The notes below the pieces were generated by a model, which made no database searches, had not been told where the DNA came from, and worked only from the letters and a program-made list of their open reading frames with translations. DNA of 64,000 nucleotides from Cryptomeria japonica (taxonomy: Eukaryota > Streptophyta > Pinopsida > Cupressales > Cupressaceae): NCBI RefSeq assembly GCF_030272615.1, contig NC_081415.1, forward strand, positions 234,266,803 to 234,330,802. The letters run 5' to 3'. Of this stretch, positions 11,491-22,344 are shown one piece after another (within the stretch, counting starts at the first letter, position 1; each line of letters starts with the position of its first letter). Both the position numbers and the translations under genes were made by a program.

Positions 11491-12880
11491 TCTCTCTCTC
11501 TTTCTTTGTGTTCCACTCTATATTTGGGAGAAAAGACGAAATAGGTTTGATATACAATATTATATATAACTTTTTTTACTGATTTTTAGTTTAGATGGCT
11601 CATATTTTATGTTTAAAAATCTCTTTTACAATATTATAGCTTTGAATTGTTATAGAAAATCTTGGTTTCTATGGTTAGAATGTTTCATATGCTATCAACT
11701 ATTATTTCTAGAATATTGTAAATGCCTGTTTATGAAAAAATATTTTGTGTACTATTTTTGTCAAGTAAATGGACATCAAAATACCTTCTTTAATATGTTT
11801 TTGGTTGTGAATTTGTATGATGAACTACAAAATGCAAAAGGCATTACAAAGATAGCTTAGTCATTTAAGGTGATTCACAATCCACATCATTAAAGAAAGG
11901 GAATAAAATGAGAGCTTTTGGCAATGATGGCTACATGATTAAAGAGTTGATAGAGTCAAGAGGAAAGGAGAATCATGCAAGAGAAGTAAATGCTCAATCA
12001 TGACTATAAAGTACTCTCAATCGTGAGTAAAATGGTAGCAAAACAATTGGAATTGAAATAATAAAACATTCCCAAAAGATGACAAGGTCACCCTTTTAAG
12101 CTCTAGGTCAACCCCTTTTGCTAGCTCAGGTTACTTGGGAAAAACTAGAGTCCCTTGAGAACCCTATAATTGAAGATCGTGAAAAGGCTTTTGAAGATGC
12201 ACAAAAAGTTGGAACTCGATTCGAGGGCCAAACAAGATGGACAAGAGGCTAAGAAGAAATAGATAAATGTCATCAATTCAAAATTGCTAAAAGGGAGTGT
12301 AATTTACACCTCATGGGTCATGACCTAGACGTATTAGATCATCATTGAACTACTATGTTTGCAAATACAATATTGGGCATTTAAAGTTAGTTATCTTAAA
12401 GCATATACCAATATCTATCCTACATTGTTGCAAAAGAAAATGATTATTGTGTATGCCAAGTGGCTAGCATGCTTGTCATTTAGAACCATTATTATTAATC
12501 ATAGCTTAGTGTGTTGATAGAGTCATTAAGAATCATTGCGACTTTGTCACACAATTCCTAAAATACCTTGTCTTCATAAATGCACACTATCTATCAAAGC
12601 ATAAAGATTGACGATAAAATAACTAGTGATAGAGAAACATTATGATCATATTAGAACTCCTCTATTCAATTTTAGATAGTTATCTATCTTAAATAATAAA
12701 TTTAAATAAATATATTTAAAATCTTTCTAAATATATTTTGAATAAATTATATCATAAATATCTTAGATAAATAACAATCTTAAATTATTCTATTACATAA
12801 AGAACTATTTTTTTAGGTTAAAAAAATATTTTATTATAATTTAAACAATATCTTAACACAATATGGAAAACACCTATGAA
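11491..12880. repeat. Duplicated block, copy A, left arm
   Basis: This stretch aligns by eye with 22380-23740 (copy B), and its last ~500 bases also with 29215-29760 (copy C). Shared landmarks include ATACCTTCTTTAATATG, GATAGAGTCAAGAGGAAAGG and GAACCATTATTATTAATCAT. It lies on the 3' side of the EXO-like gene. Its open frames are short and not conserved between copies, so it appears non-coding. It could be part of a segmental duplication or of an unnamed dispersed repeat. Confidence 0.7.
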
Positions 12881-13550
12881 CATAGTTAGCTATCCTAATT
12901 TCATGTGCAAACATTAAAATAAGTTTTTCTCTTAGATATCGGATGAAAGATGACTAAGTTCATCACTAATAACAATGCAAGACCTTTTTGTTTTGAGATC
13001 AGCACACCTTAGCTAATTTAAAAGAATTATTGTTTAAGGTTTTAGGTTTTGATACTATCGTTTTTTACTGTTGAAAAAAGTAGAAGGTTATATATTAATA
13101 ATATAACTATGTTAATTACATCTTTATTAAGTTGATTGGAAATATAGAAAAGATTAGATATTAATGTGTCAAGATATTATTATTGTTCACTTTATATGTT
13201 CCCATATGATTGATTGTCTATTTGATATAATTTGTAAGGAAATAAATACTTGATCACTTTTAGATAGGCATAATAATATTACTAATACTTTTGAACTTTA
13301 CAAATAATGGATAAAAGTCATGAAATATGATCAGAAATATTAACATAAAATATACAATTACATAAAAACACTTTCATTAAAATTATTTAAATATACATCA
13401 TATTCAATTATTGACACAGGGATAGTTATTGATCATCTCTTCTAATTATAATTATAAATTATGACTGTAATTATATGTTTATTTCTATTGACTACCTCCC
13501 TAATTACGAAACATGATTGTATTTCTCATATCATATTTATTACATTGAAA
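12881..13550. other. AT-rich intergenic, downstream of EXO-like gene
   Basis: No coding signal seen. Homology to copies B and C fades here, so this marks one edge of the segment that contains the EXO-like gene and is absent from copy B. Confidence 0.4.
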
Positions 13551-13790
13551 TTTCTTTAATTTAGTGTTTTTTCTTCAATCATACTCCACCTAAATAACAT
13601 ATCATTTGTCTCTCTTTAATCAAGTGTTTTTTCTTCAATTATACTACACGTAAATTTGACATATCATTTGTCTCTCTATTCATCTACAATCTAGCTATTC
13701 AAAAGAACATAATCAAGTTTACTACTTATTTCAAGTGCTTTCCACTTTTATGATGTATCATCTGCTGTCTATTCATCTATAACCTAATTA
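13551..13790. repeat. Imperfect tandem repeat, ~62 bp unit
   Basis: Two adjacent units (about 13551-13611 and 13612-13675) share AGTGTTTTTTCTTCAAT and CATATCATTTGTCTCTCT. A weaker third unit runs to about 13790. Non-coding. Confidence 0.6.
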
Positions 13791-13833
13791 TTGAAATTAA
13801 AAATTAGTTATCGAGCTGGTATTGCTTATTAAT

Positions 13834-13947
13834 GAATTAAACTGTGTGATTATTTGTATCAATATTTTTCTTGTAGCCCTCTTCTATCGGATGATAGATA
13901 GATCGTCAATCTGAAACGTTGATACAAAAAGTTACACAATTTAATCC
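13834..13947. repeat. Imperfect inverted repeat (35-37 bp arms)
   Basis: The arm 13834-13870 (containing TTTGTATCAA) is nearly complementary to 13913-13947 (containing TTGATACAAA), around a 42-base centre. It could be a small fold-back MITE or a hairpin in a transcript. It lies 3' of the EXO-like gene. Confidence 0.55.
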
Positions 13948-14525
13948 AGAAACACACAGACTGAAAATCTAATATAATTGATTACTTGTCTATTTCATTA
14001 ACTAAATGAAAATACAATGCGTTATATTATGATTTCCAATTAGTGTGCATCTTGATGAGGTTAACATTGGAATGCAAATTCAAATCTTATTATCTCAACG
14101 ACCGTTGGACTCTCTGTGCTTTACTACCTAATCAGTAAAGACATGTACGTAATTAATGCGTGAAAGTGTTTTCACCGTACCTCACTCTGACATTTGCCCG
14201 TTCTGATGGCGCATTGGGCTTTAAATAAGGAATTTCGCAACTGGGCTTTCACCTGCTCCGCCGTGTATTAGTATGCATTTTTATTCTTGTCAGTAAGTAA
14301 AAATTCTCTCTGACCACATTCATTTGTTTTTATAAGGTGACAGTCATCATATTACTTCACGCCATTAATTTTCTTCAAAACAAAGTCTATAAATATAGGA
14401 GTTATATATATGTAATGGATCAGACAGACTTCCCTAAACATGCATTGTTTACAGGTCCATTAAAGTGCCAGAAAAGGCTCACTTTTCCCAGCATACGTAC
14501 ATACATAGAAAGCCCCAGTATTTAG
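13948..14525. other. 3' flank of EXO-like gene
   Basis: About 580 bases between the inverted repeat and the EXO stop codon, without a gene. The portion nearest the stop codon is expected to hold the 3' UTR on the minus strand. No poly(A) signal can be singled out among many AT-rich candidates. A TTTAAATA at 14220-14227 could serve plus-strand transcription, but nothing follows it. Confidence 0.35.
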
Positions 14526-15488
14526 CTACACCAAAGTCTTGCAAGAACGTGTAGCCGGATTCCAAATAGCCGGAAGCAAAAACATCCGGCCTTTAACTCC
14601 GTGCGCATTGTAGCTCGCCCCCGTTGTGTTATCCACCAACAGATTACCAGGAAATCCAGGGTAAGCCCCCGTGCCATAAATTCCCGGACAGGCTGAAACC
14701 GCTTCCAATGGCGCAGAAGACTGCCCCTGAAAATACCCACTATTGAAAGGATTTGTAACAGCTCCTGCCAAAACAGTAGCAACATTGATAATCATCCCAT
14801 CAATACCCACATCACCATTGGGCGGAAGCAGGGGAGGACTCTGAGGCCCATAAAGAGGCTGATGAAACGGCCACGCGCACTGCCCCGGACACTGGCTCTC
14901 CGAGTTCCCAACCCATGCGTAGGGAAGCGCCGTCTTTCCCACAACTATACTTGCATGGGATCCACACGAGCCCATGCAAAACCTCTCCACAATGACATCT
15001 TGGGACGTCAGAAGCAAGTAAACGGCATTGTCATCCACAGGCAGAGCTCCTGAAGACACAGTCCTTAACACCAGAGTCCCAATGTCAGTTCTCTTCAATG
15101 ACTTCCCCAGAGAATAGGCCTCATCAAGCTTCTGCTTCCCAAGCCTTGTGTGGGTCTTGGTCGGAGCAGGGACTTCATTAGACAAATCCTTATAACCCTC
15201 TGTTGTTTTCCACCAGGAAAACACAGAGGGCAGTGGGGCACCGGCCCCAAGGGACTCGACAAAGTCCCCCAGAATCGAACGCTGAACGGCACTGAACTTC
15301 CCATACCAAATCAGATGGACATCAAGATTGGGCTTTGATGTTAGCAGTGGGCCATTGTGGTAGTTCAGAACAAGAGGCTCTTCATTGACCAATACAGACA
15401 GACCCAGCTGGGCTAGACAAAAAAAAACAAGAAACTTGGCTACCAATCCAGCGGACCCAGAGATTGATCTGTACCCTGACCCTCCCAT
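14526..15488 (-). CDS. EXL: EXORDIUM/PHI-1-like secreted protein
   Basis: An intact, single-exon, 320-residue protein of the plant EXORDIUM/PHI-1 (Phi_1) family, apoplastic proteins tied to brassinosteroid- and carbon-dependent cell expansion; their biochemical activity is not settled. The N-terminus has a hydrophobic segment around residues 14-31, a secretory signal peptide. Family hallmarks follow in order: the YHNGPLLTSKPNLDVHLIWYGKFS segment (about 43-66), SVFSWWKTTEGY (about 88-99), RFCMGSCGSHAS (about 169-180), QCPGQCAWPF, the glycine-rich GIYGTGAYPGFPGNLLVD region, and the C-terminal FLLPAIWNP ending in TLV. Length and ends are normal for the family and there is no stop or frameshift, so it is probably functional. 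The ATG at 15486-15488 starts the signal peptide. The gene sits in copy A of a duplicated block; copy B lacks it. Confidence 0.93.
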   Translation of the reverse strand: MGGSGYRSISGSAGLVAKFLVFFCLAQLGLSVLVNEEPLVLNYHNGPLLTSKPNLDVHLIWYGKFSAVQRSILGDFVESLGAGAPLPSVFSWWKTTEGYKDLSNEVPAPTKTHTRLGKQKLDEAYSLGKSLKRTDIGTLVLRTVSSGALPVDDNAVYLLLTSQDVIVERFCMGSCGSHASIVVGKTALPYAWVGNSESQCPGQCAWPFHQPLYGPQSPPLLPPNGDVGIDGMIINVATVLAGAVTNPFNSGYFQGQSSAPLEAVSACPGIYGTGAYPGFPGNLLVDNTTGASYNAHGVKGRMFLLPAIWNPATRSCKTLV

Positions 15489-15546
15489 TGTAGCTAATAC
15501 CTGATCCTAAAGTCCAGCCCCTGAGAACAAATGTGGAAGTGAGGGC

Positions 15547-15555
15547 AATTTAAAG
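15547..15555 (-). promoter_or_regulatory. TATA-like element of EXO-like gene
   Basis: On the minus strand the sequence reads CTTTAAATT about 60 bases before the start codon. It is a weak TATA variant at a distance that would leave a very short 5' UTR. No better candidate is closer. Confidence 0.3.
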
Positions 15556-15796
15556 AAGGGATGAATGCCGTGTAGCAAAAGCGTTCCGGGACTGTCAGTT
15601 CCATAGTGGCAAAGTGCATGAACCTGCCACTCTCATGTACCTTCCACTCTCAAGTACATTATTCCACAATGGCTGACACGCCTCACATACCATAACACAT
15701 TAAATGCATAGCTGAGATTTGGGCAATCCTACGTGGATTCATTTAGTCTGCCATGGTAGCGTGGGAACAGAGCACTTAACCTTCAAATCGGAGATG

Positions 15797-17105
15797 GGAT
15801 TGCGTTGCAAAATTCACGTGGGTGGAATCTTTTGACCAGGGGTCTAATTGTCTGGTTCCTCAAGTTGTAACGCCCGTGGAATCGAATGTCACACCCTTGT
15901 TAAACCTGACACGACACTGCCGAATGGCATTCGAACCCGAAATCGGCTGATTTTGTCCTGCAAATAAGTAGGTAGGTGATGTTATTTGTATCTAGAATTC
16001 AGAAGAATCAAAGATTACATGAAGTAAAGTTTCACGGATCTTCGTACCATACGAAGAAAAACGTATCCAATGACGGCATACTTTTTCCAGTCCGTGAGGA
16101 ACATGAAAATGTCTTTTTTTAATTAATAAGAAATTCAAGAGGAACAGTGTACGATGGATTATAAACATTTGCTATTATGTGGAAAACTTGAGATTTTGAC
16201 TTAATCCCGCATGCCAGAAGTAGATATGTTTGAAGAGATTGAGAAGAAAGGTTTTGTATTATTGGTACATGGAATCAGGCAAGGCACCCAATGGAGAACC
16301 ATTGTTGTTTTGGAGTTGTTTCCCGTGGATTAATAGAGATGTTTGGAGAGGATGGAATAAATTTTGTATTTCGTGGAGAGGAGTGGTTTTGGGTTTTATA
16401 TGAATAGAGGAAGAGTACATTTTTCATATGTTTCAATTGTCGTTTATTATATGATTATTCAATTTTTCAATTATTAATTTTAAAGAAATTAAAAAATGAT
16501 AATTAAAATTTCATTAATGGATTTCACATATATCAATTATTGTTCATTTTATTTCAATAGTTAGAATTTTTGAATTAAATTGGAGGAGTTGTGCAACTTA
16601 ATTGGTACCCATAGCGTAGGATTATTGAGACATTTGTGCATAAGTATTGGCTATTTTTGAGGTAATTGTAGTGCATAGTCATTGAGGCATCTTAAAATGA
16701 CCATTTTTTGCCCCTTGTGTGCACAATGGATCTCCTACACCGTGCATCGTTGCTACTGAGAAGTTAGAACAATAGTTATAAGAAATTAAGTTACATAGAA
16801 AGACAACAACAAAAAAAACCTTCAAAATTCGATGGATCATTTAGGATTTGTGGGTGCGTGAAGTTAGCTATAATGGTTATTGGTACACTTCCCCTAATAA
16901 ATTGGGTTTTTATTATTTAATTCTTGGCTATCAAGGTATATCTTCAATTTGTTATATTTGATTTAATTTGTATAGTGGATTTGAAATATTTATTAGGAGA
17001 CTTCATCGAATTATGATGACTTAGTGTAACTGTCATTTTTCTTTGTCAATTTTTATTTTCTTTTTGTGAAACTCATGTTGGATTGTGTTCTTTTTTTCCA
17101 CTCAT
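15797..17105. repeat. Duplicated block, copy A, right arm (upstream of EXO-like gene)
   Basis: This region is clearly homologous to 23990-24827. Landmarks shared almost base for base are GGAATCGAATGTCACA, ACACGACACTGCCGAATGGC, ATCTAGAATTCAGAAGAATC and CAGTCCGTGAGGAACATGAA. Further shared blocks continue to TTGGATTGTGTTCTTTTT at about 17080. It lies upstream of the EXO-like gene, beginning about 300 bases from the ATG, so it may include distal promoter sequence. Copy A is somewhat longer than copy B because of internal gaps. Confidence 0.8.
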
Positions 17106-18141
17106 TGGCATGTCCCCTCCTTGATCGTTATATATATCATAAATGAGGCAAGTATTACTATTGATTAATATAATGATTAACAAATGATTATTTGAAATTT
17201 ATTTATTTATTAAATAAATTATTTAATTAATATATATTAATTAATATTCTTGAAAATGTGATAAAGCCAATTATTAAAATGGTGTTAATATATTAAAAGA
17301 AGAAATAAATTATTAAATAATATTAATATATTAAATAAAATCAATATATGAAATAAACTATAAAAAAATATTAATATATTTAAATATATTAAAAAATGGA
17401 AATATGAATTATTAAATGAAGGAATCAAATAATGTTAATGTTTAATATTAAAGCATGAAACAGGAGTAAGCATTGGGTAAATAAATTTCTTAAATACATT
17501 TACGTGGAGGTAACCCCCCACGTGGAGAGCTAACTCCACGGTGGCCCCTCCCCCGCGGGAAGTGGTGGGATGGGAGTCGCAACCTGGGCTGCGACCACCG
17601 TCACACCCCTTCCTGTAAAAGGGACCCCATGGGGGGATGCGACCCTTCCCCTCCACGGGGTATTAAGGAAGACCGTCGCAGAGCTAAGGGGAGGCACGAA
17701 GGAGAGGGAGTCGGGAGGACTTCAAATAGCCACCGCCAATTACGAACTGCAAACTACAGGCTATGGTTCACGAATAGGTAAGAGGCTTACTGGTCACAAG
17801 GTACATATGTGTGTGGACATGTGTGCCACACACACACATACATATTAATGAGTATTTCAGAATATATGTTAATTTCTGAATTAATGAATATTTCTCAATG
17901 TATATTACTGAAGATTTCTGAGTATATATTACTAAATATTAATTGATGTGTATATAGCAATGAATATAGGTATGCATACATAATACTTTTGTATATCTAG
18001 GATCAATAAAGAGGATTAAGGAATATGTAAATGTAGAAGTAAATTATGGGATGAAAAATGATAATGAATTGTAAAATTTAATATGCATAATGTGATTATA
18101 TGATGAAGGCTATTGGGAGGAAATTCCCTTAGCCTAATGGA

Positions 18142-18475
18142 GGGATTATGATAATCCCAGGTAGGCAATATATATTGAATATCTATATGCATATATGTTA
18201 TGGCTTGGTTGACAAAGTTCATCCAAGAAAAGATGAATCTGGTCGGTCCTCCCTAGTAGACTTGGATGATGAGATGCATCATCCAAGGCAAGGAATTGAT
18301 CATATATGATGGTCCTCCTTGGTATGGATTGGGTGTAAGAAATTACATCCAAGCTAGGAATCAAATTAACCTTCGATTTCCTGGTATGGCTTGGGTGTAA
18401 GAAATTACATCCAAGACAGGAATCGAATTAACCTTCGATTTCCTGGTATGGCTTGGAACCAAGATGGGTTCCAAG
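18142..18475 (+). repeat. Array of six hairpins inside the solo LTR
   Basis: Inverted repeats follow one another: 18142-18158 (GGGATTAT/ATAATCCC), 18204-18227, 18261-18287 (perfect 11-bp stem CTTGGATGATG), 18328-18353 and 18390-18415 (10-11 bp stems on a GAAA loop) and 18452-18475 (perfect 9-bp stem CTTGGAACC). The last five keep CTTGG/TTGGG...CCAA(G) at the base while the inner stem sequence changes on both arms together. The starts are 57, 67, 62 and 62 bases apart, and the spacers contain a second inverted pair (GGAATCGA/TCGATTTCC). The function is unknown. Confidence 0.75.
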
Positions 18476-18595
18476 AAGGCGAGCTTCACAGCTGCCTAAG
18501 GACATGTCCCAGTACTTCACTCGTATCCTTTTATTAAATAAGAAGTAAGATTAGTGTTAATTAATTAATTGATGTTTAATTGCAAGTTAGATTAG

Positions 18596-18596
<1 letters not shown>

Positions 18597-18645
<49 letters not shown>
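18597..18645. repeat. (TA)n microsatellite
   Basis: About 24 TA units near the right end of the solo LTR. Confidence 0.95.
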
Positions 18646-18647
<2 letters not shown>

Positions 18648-18752
18648 AACAATCTGTTTTGCAGGACAGTGATCTCTAACTAGTAGGGACATTACACTCA
18701 TCTATCTAGTTCAAGATTGATTGGGTCTCTCAGAAATTTTAAGGTTGAGATT

Positions 18753-19174
18753 AGAGGAGAGGCTCTAATAGTTGGGCACCCTAACTTTGTGCTTCTCAAA
18801 ATCCTATGTGGAAATTTCAAATCACTCCCATTTTTTTACAAAAGCCTTGCTTACAACAAAGGTTCCAGGGCCACATCATCAAATACAATGCCACATCAAC
18901 ATGCTTGTTGCCAAGGTGTCCAAAGAGGCCCAAAAAAGTGAGAACGATACTTGTGCACTAAGTCATGTTTTATTGGTGCATTAATGTGGCATCACATGAT
19001 TTGCTATTTTTTAGATCTAAGGAACACATTTAATTCAATTATGGGCATTCATCATCAAAACTAACAATTTCAAAGTCACAACTATTGGTGCAATCTTGTT
19101 AAAAATATTGGGCATTAAATCAAAAGTGGTATAACAATTATTGGAGCGCACTCAACTACTGGGTCCTATCCCTT
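18753..19174. mobile_element. MITE-like insertion 1
   Basis: This is homologous to the element at 19264-19760 (shared: CACCCTAACTTTG, CTCAAAATCCTA, GCCACATCATCAAATA, GGGCATTAAATCAA). Its right terminus, ACTACTGGGTCCTATCCC, is an inverted match of the other element's left terminus; its own left terminus is decayed. Copy B of the duplicated block lacks it (around 24870-24895), so it is an insertion. It has no coding capacity. TIR type and lack of ORF suggest a non-autonomous DNA transposon, superfamily not assigned. Confidence 0.65.
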
Positions 19175-19263
19175 AATCATTTTTTATTGAACATGTCATG
19201 ATTCCAACATAAAAATTCATTTGTCCACTCTCAACATTTTTGTAGTCTAGTTGTCTAACACTA

Positions 19264-19760
19264 GGGGATAGGACCCAATAGTTGTGCACCCTAACTTTGC
19301 ATTTCTCAAAATCCTACGTGGAAATTTTAAATCACTCCCCATTTTTTACAGTAGCTTACTTGGAAAGTCCCTTGCTTATAACTAAGGTTTCAAGGCCACA
19401 TCATCAAATATGATGCCAAATCAACATTCTTTTTGCCAAGGTGTTCAAAACAACCCAAAAAAAGTTGAGACCAATAGTCATGCAAAAGGGGTCCCAATAC
19501 TTGTGCAACTGATGTGGCATCACATAATTGGTTTTTTTTAACAACTAATGGTACATTTTATTCAGTTACTGGTAGTTATTGGTAGTCATCAACAACAATA
19601 ACAACTTTAAAGTCATAACTATTGGTGTGCACAATGTGTCAAAAAAATTGGGCATTAAATCAACAAGTATGGGTATCAAATCAACAAGTATGGGTATTAA
19701 ATCAACAAATTCTATCACAATTGGAATGCGGTCAATTATTGGGTTCTTTCCCCTATCCCC
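19264..19760. mobile_element. MITE-like insertion 2, TIR GGGGATAGG
   Basis: A 497-bp element with inverted termini GGGGATAGGACCCAATAGTTG and, at the right, CAATTATTGGGTTCTTTCCCCTATCCCC read inverted, with a small extra insert in the right TIR. It is absent from copy B (near 24970). Inside, a 21-bp unit containing AAATCAACAAGTATGGGTAT is repeated about 2.5 times (19657-19710). The short open frames over it in three frames come from that repeat. Confidence 0.65.
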
Positions 19761-19810
19761 TGTATTATCTGTTTTTTGCATTTTTATTTATTTATTTTAA
19801 TTTTTTAAAA

Positions 19811-19927
19811 CTCTAGAGGTATCTTCGCAACCCAACCTAGCACCCAACTTGCCTTACCTTGAGCTTACTTACTGCCAAGTTGGGGCCAGGAAGGGACGAG
19901 TTGAGGCAAGACTGGTCCTCTAGGGAT
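19811..19927. mobile_element. Small TIR insertion
   Basis: About 115 bp bounded by CTCTAGAGG and CCTCTAGGGA in inverted relation. It has no counterpart at the matching place in copy B (near 25000), so it is probably another small non-autonomous insertion. Confidence 0.35.
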
Positions 19928-20059
19928 GTACTGTTTACATATATTTAGTTGATCATTAGCAAAAAATCATTGCAAACCTTATGTGGTCATGTCCCTTAAA
20001 CTCATTTAACTCCTTACTAAACTTGAATTGATGTTTATCTACCTTCCCTTCCAAATTTA

Positions 20060-20930
20060 AATAAGTGACTGCAACATGAATAATAACCTATGCATATATA
20101 TGTTTATATATAATAAAACATACATATATATACACACATATGTGTTTACGAGCCTAAATTTGAACCTATTTGTAAAACCTATTAAAATCCAATCACTAAC
20201 CCTAGATCTACAAACTAATTCATAACAGCATCAATGAAGAATCTATCAAACATGTAAATACTAATGAAATCAAACAAACTATACCTTTCACTTGTGTAAT
20301 AGGCTTGCCTCCACTGGTCTCATATCCTCCATGATCTTGTATTGATGATTGTTCTCAAATTTGTGTTGCACTTGCAGAAGAGCTCAAGGAAGAATGGATG
20401 TGGTTGTGATGATGTAGGCTAGAATGATTTTGACAGAATGTGGGTATGCTCAAATGAGTGTGGATGAAAAAATGGAAGAAGGAAACCTCTTTTATAGAGT
20501 TCTCAAAGAGAATAAAGGGTTTAGATTAAGAAGTGGGATTATCAATGGCCAAGATTACATAAATGAAGAGATTCAATAGGATTGAAGGTTAGGTAAGATG
20601 AAGGGGGGACATTAAAAGGTGAAAGGTAAACGATAAAGGTGAATAAGATTAAGAGGTTAAATTGAAATAAAGTGTTAAGATTAAAAAGAAGGTAATTTAG
20701 GGAGACATCATATCATTTAGGATAATTATCTAACATTATAAAATTTAATCTAGTAATTGTTATAGGTTGCAATTATCGAATTACTAACATTAATAAAAGT
20801 TAATCTTAAAACTCTCAATTATATTAGTAGATTATATTACAAATGAATGTCTTGATAACCATCATTTAATAAGCTTGATTGGTAGGAATATTCATATTAG
20901 AGATAAAAGAGTTGGTTTGAAACCACGGGG
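20060..20930 (-). mobile_element. LTR-like sequence, minus strand
   Basis: On the minus strand, TATAAAAG (20489-20496) is followed by a C/A-rich leader-like stretch, the usual look of an LTR promoter. Ends and target duplication were not identified. Homology between copies A and B stops near 20060, so this element may form the right edge of copy A. Confidence 0.3.
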
Positions 20931-22340
20931 ACTTCACTGTCTAGGCAATATTATATTATGTGAATTCATATTGGGGGGTTTAATATCCCAAAAATGAGGG
21001 TACAATATATATTGCCTATCAGTGAAAAAAGGGGGTTTTTTAATTTGAACTATGAAAAAATATAATATTTGGCAAAAATAGGGGGCTTTTAATTTAGGTT
21101 GTGTATTGGGAAGGGGTGACAAAAAAGGAGTTTAGGGCAATATTTTTTGAAAATAGGGAGATTCATTAGTATACCATGAACACACGTGCTATAACCCAGA
21201 CCTTTTACTAAGTGAAGCCCTTGTGTTTGAAACCTGAATTATTTAGTTGATGTTTATCTTTTTATAAGTACAGATTACGTATAACTATCTTATGGCTTAT
21301 CATTTGTCTAATGGTATAGACCTAAAATTGTATAATTCTCATGACAATTAAAAGTGTAACAAATGGGAATGAGTATATAGAGTATTAGTATATCGGAATT
21401 ATCCTCTAGACTATGGAAATGGTGTGTTTAGAATCTTTACTACCACAGAGAATAGCTAGATTCTTATGTGCTTTATCTTTAGTTTATACACACATATATA
21501 ATCATGTTTCTAATGTCATATTGTAACATAAATGTTGATTATTTTATAAACTTGTTATTTATAATTTTGAGGATATCATAAGTGACAAAGATTATCATAA
21601 TTTGTATTCCTAGGTATTTATGTCAATGATGGTCATTAGCATTAACTAGTTTTGATGTAAGAATATATACACAAAAATATTCATTATTTATATATGTATA
21701 TGCATACATACATGTGATATATACCTTATTAAATATTTACTTGTTCTTTAAAAAATGATGTCATTATTATTCTTGTCATAAACCTATATGCTTAACGAGA
21801 TGCGAGTTCATTAATCATTGCATGGTTAGTCATATGCTCTCGCATGCTTTTATATGCCCTTGTGTAGATGCAAAATGATTTGAGAAATCATATTTAAGTT
21901 TCTATGCTTGAGATGGATTTGAATCATGGCATTGAATTCAATTAGATAAGTAACTTTGACATTGGTTACCATACTATTTTCGTTACTCTGCCATTGTTAC
22001 TTGGCTAGTCTTCCTCAAGCTAGGTTGTGAATCCTTCGTTCATGAATGGATATGGGGAAGTGTAATTATTCCATGGTAGGGTGGAAACACACTTCGACAA
22101 TGTTCTCACTTGCAGTTAGGTGTCAGGTTATGTGAGTTCCTATCAAGAGGATCCTCATTTTTTGTTCTTATGTTCTCACTGCAATAGACCTTATGATTGA
22201 ATGTAAAGGATTTGGATTCCTTATGTATTACTATGTAAATGACACATTGTACTTGGTATTCATGTAATTAATGTTATGTGTATATCATTAATTTTTGTTA
22301 TCATGTGTTGTTTTGTAAATTATGTAAATATTTATTTAAG
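20931..22340. other. AT-rich intergenic between copies A and B
   Basis: No gene recognised. G-rich/T-rich low-complexity runs at 20970-21120 make a spurious minus-strand frame. Confidence 0.4.
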
Positions 22341-22344
22341 GATG

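Larger units (their letters stand above)
17106..18696. mobile_element. Solo LTR (1591 bp) flanked by CTCAT
   Basis: The segment starts TGGCATGTCCC and ends GGGACATTACA. These ends are inverted matches of each other with TG...CA termini, and CTCAT flanks both sides (17101-17105 and 18697-18701). Copy B of the duplicated block (24823-24830) runs straight across this point, giving an empty site. There is no internal domain or second LTR, so it is a solo LTR. Its ending, CATTACA, resembles the E1 LTR end at 44440, suggesting a related Ty3/gypsy lineage. It contains a GC-rich patch at 17500-17720, a hairpin array at 18142-18475 and a (TA)n tract. Small open frames in it have no domain. Confidence 0.85.

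Noticed and set aside
14522-15338. Several open frames on both strands over the EXO-like gene
   Set aside because: Shadows of the real gene. Only the 320-codon frame has family motifs and a signal peptide.
15866-15900. TGTAACGCCCG looks like an LTR start
   Set aside because: The same sequence continues smoothly in copy B with no matching LTR end or primer site; it belongs to the duplicated block.
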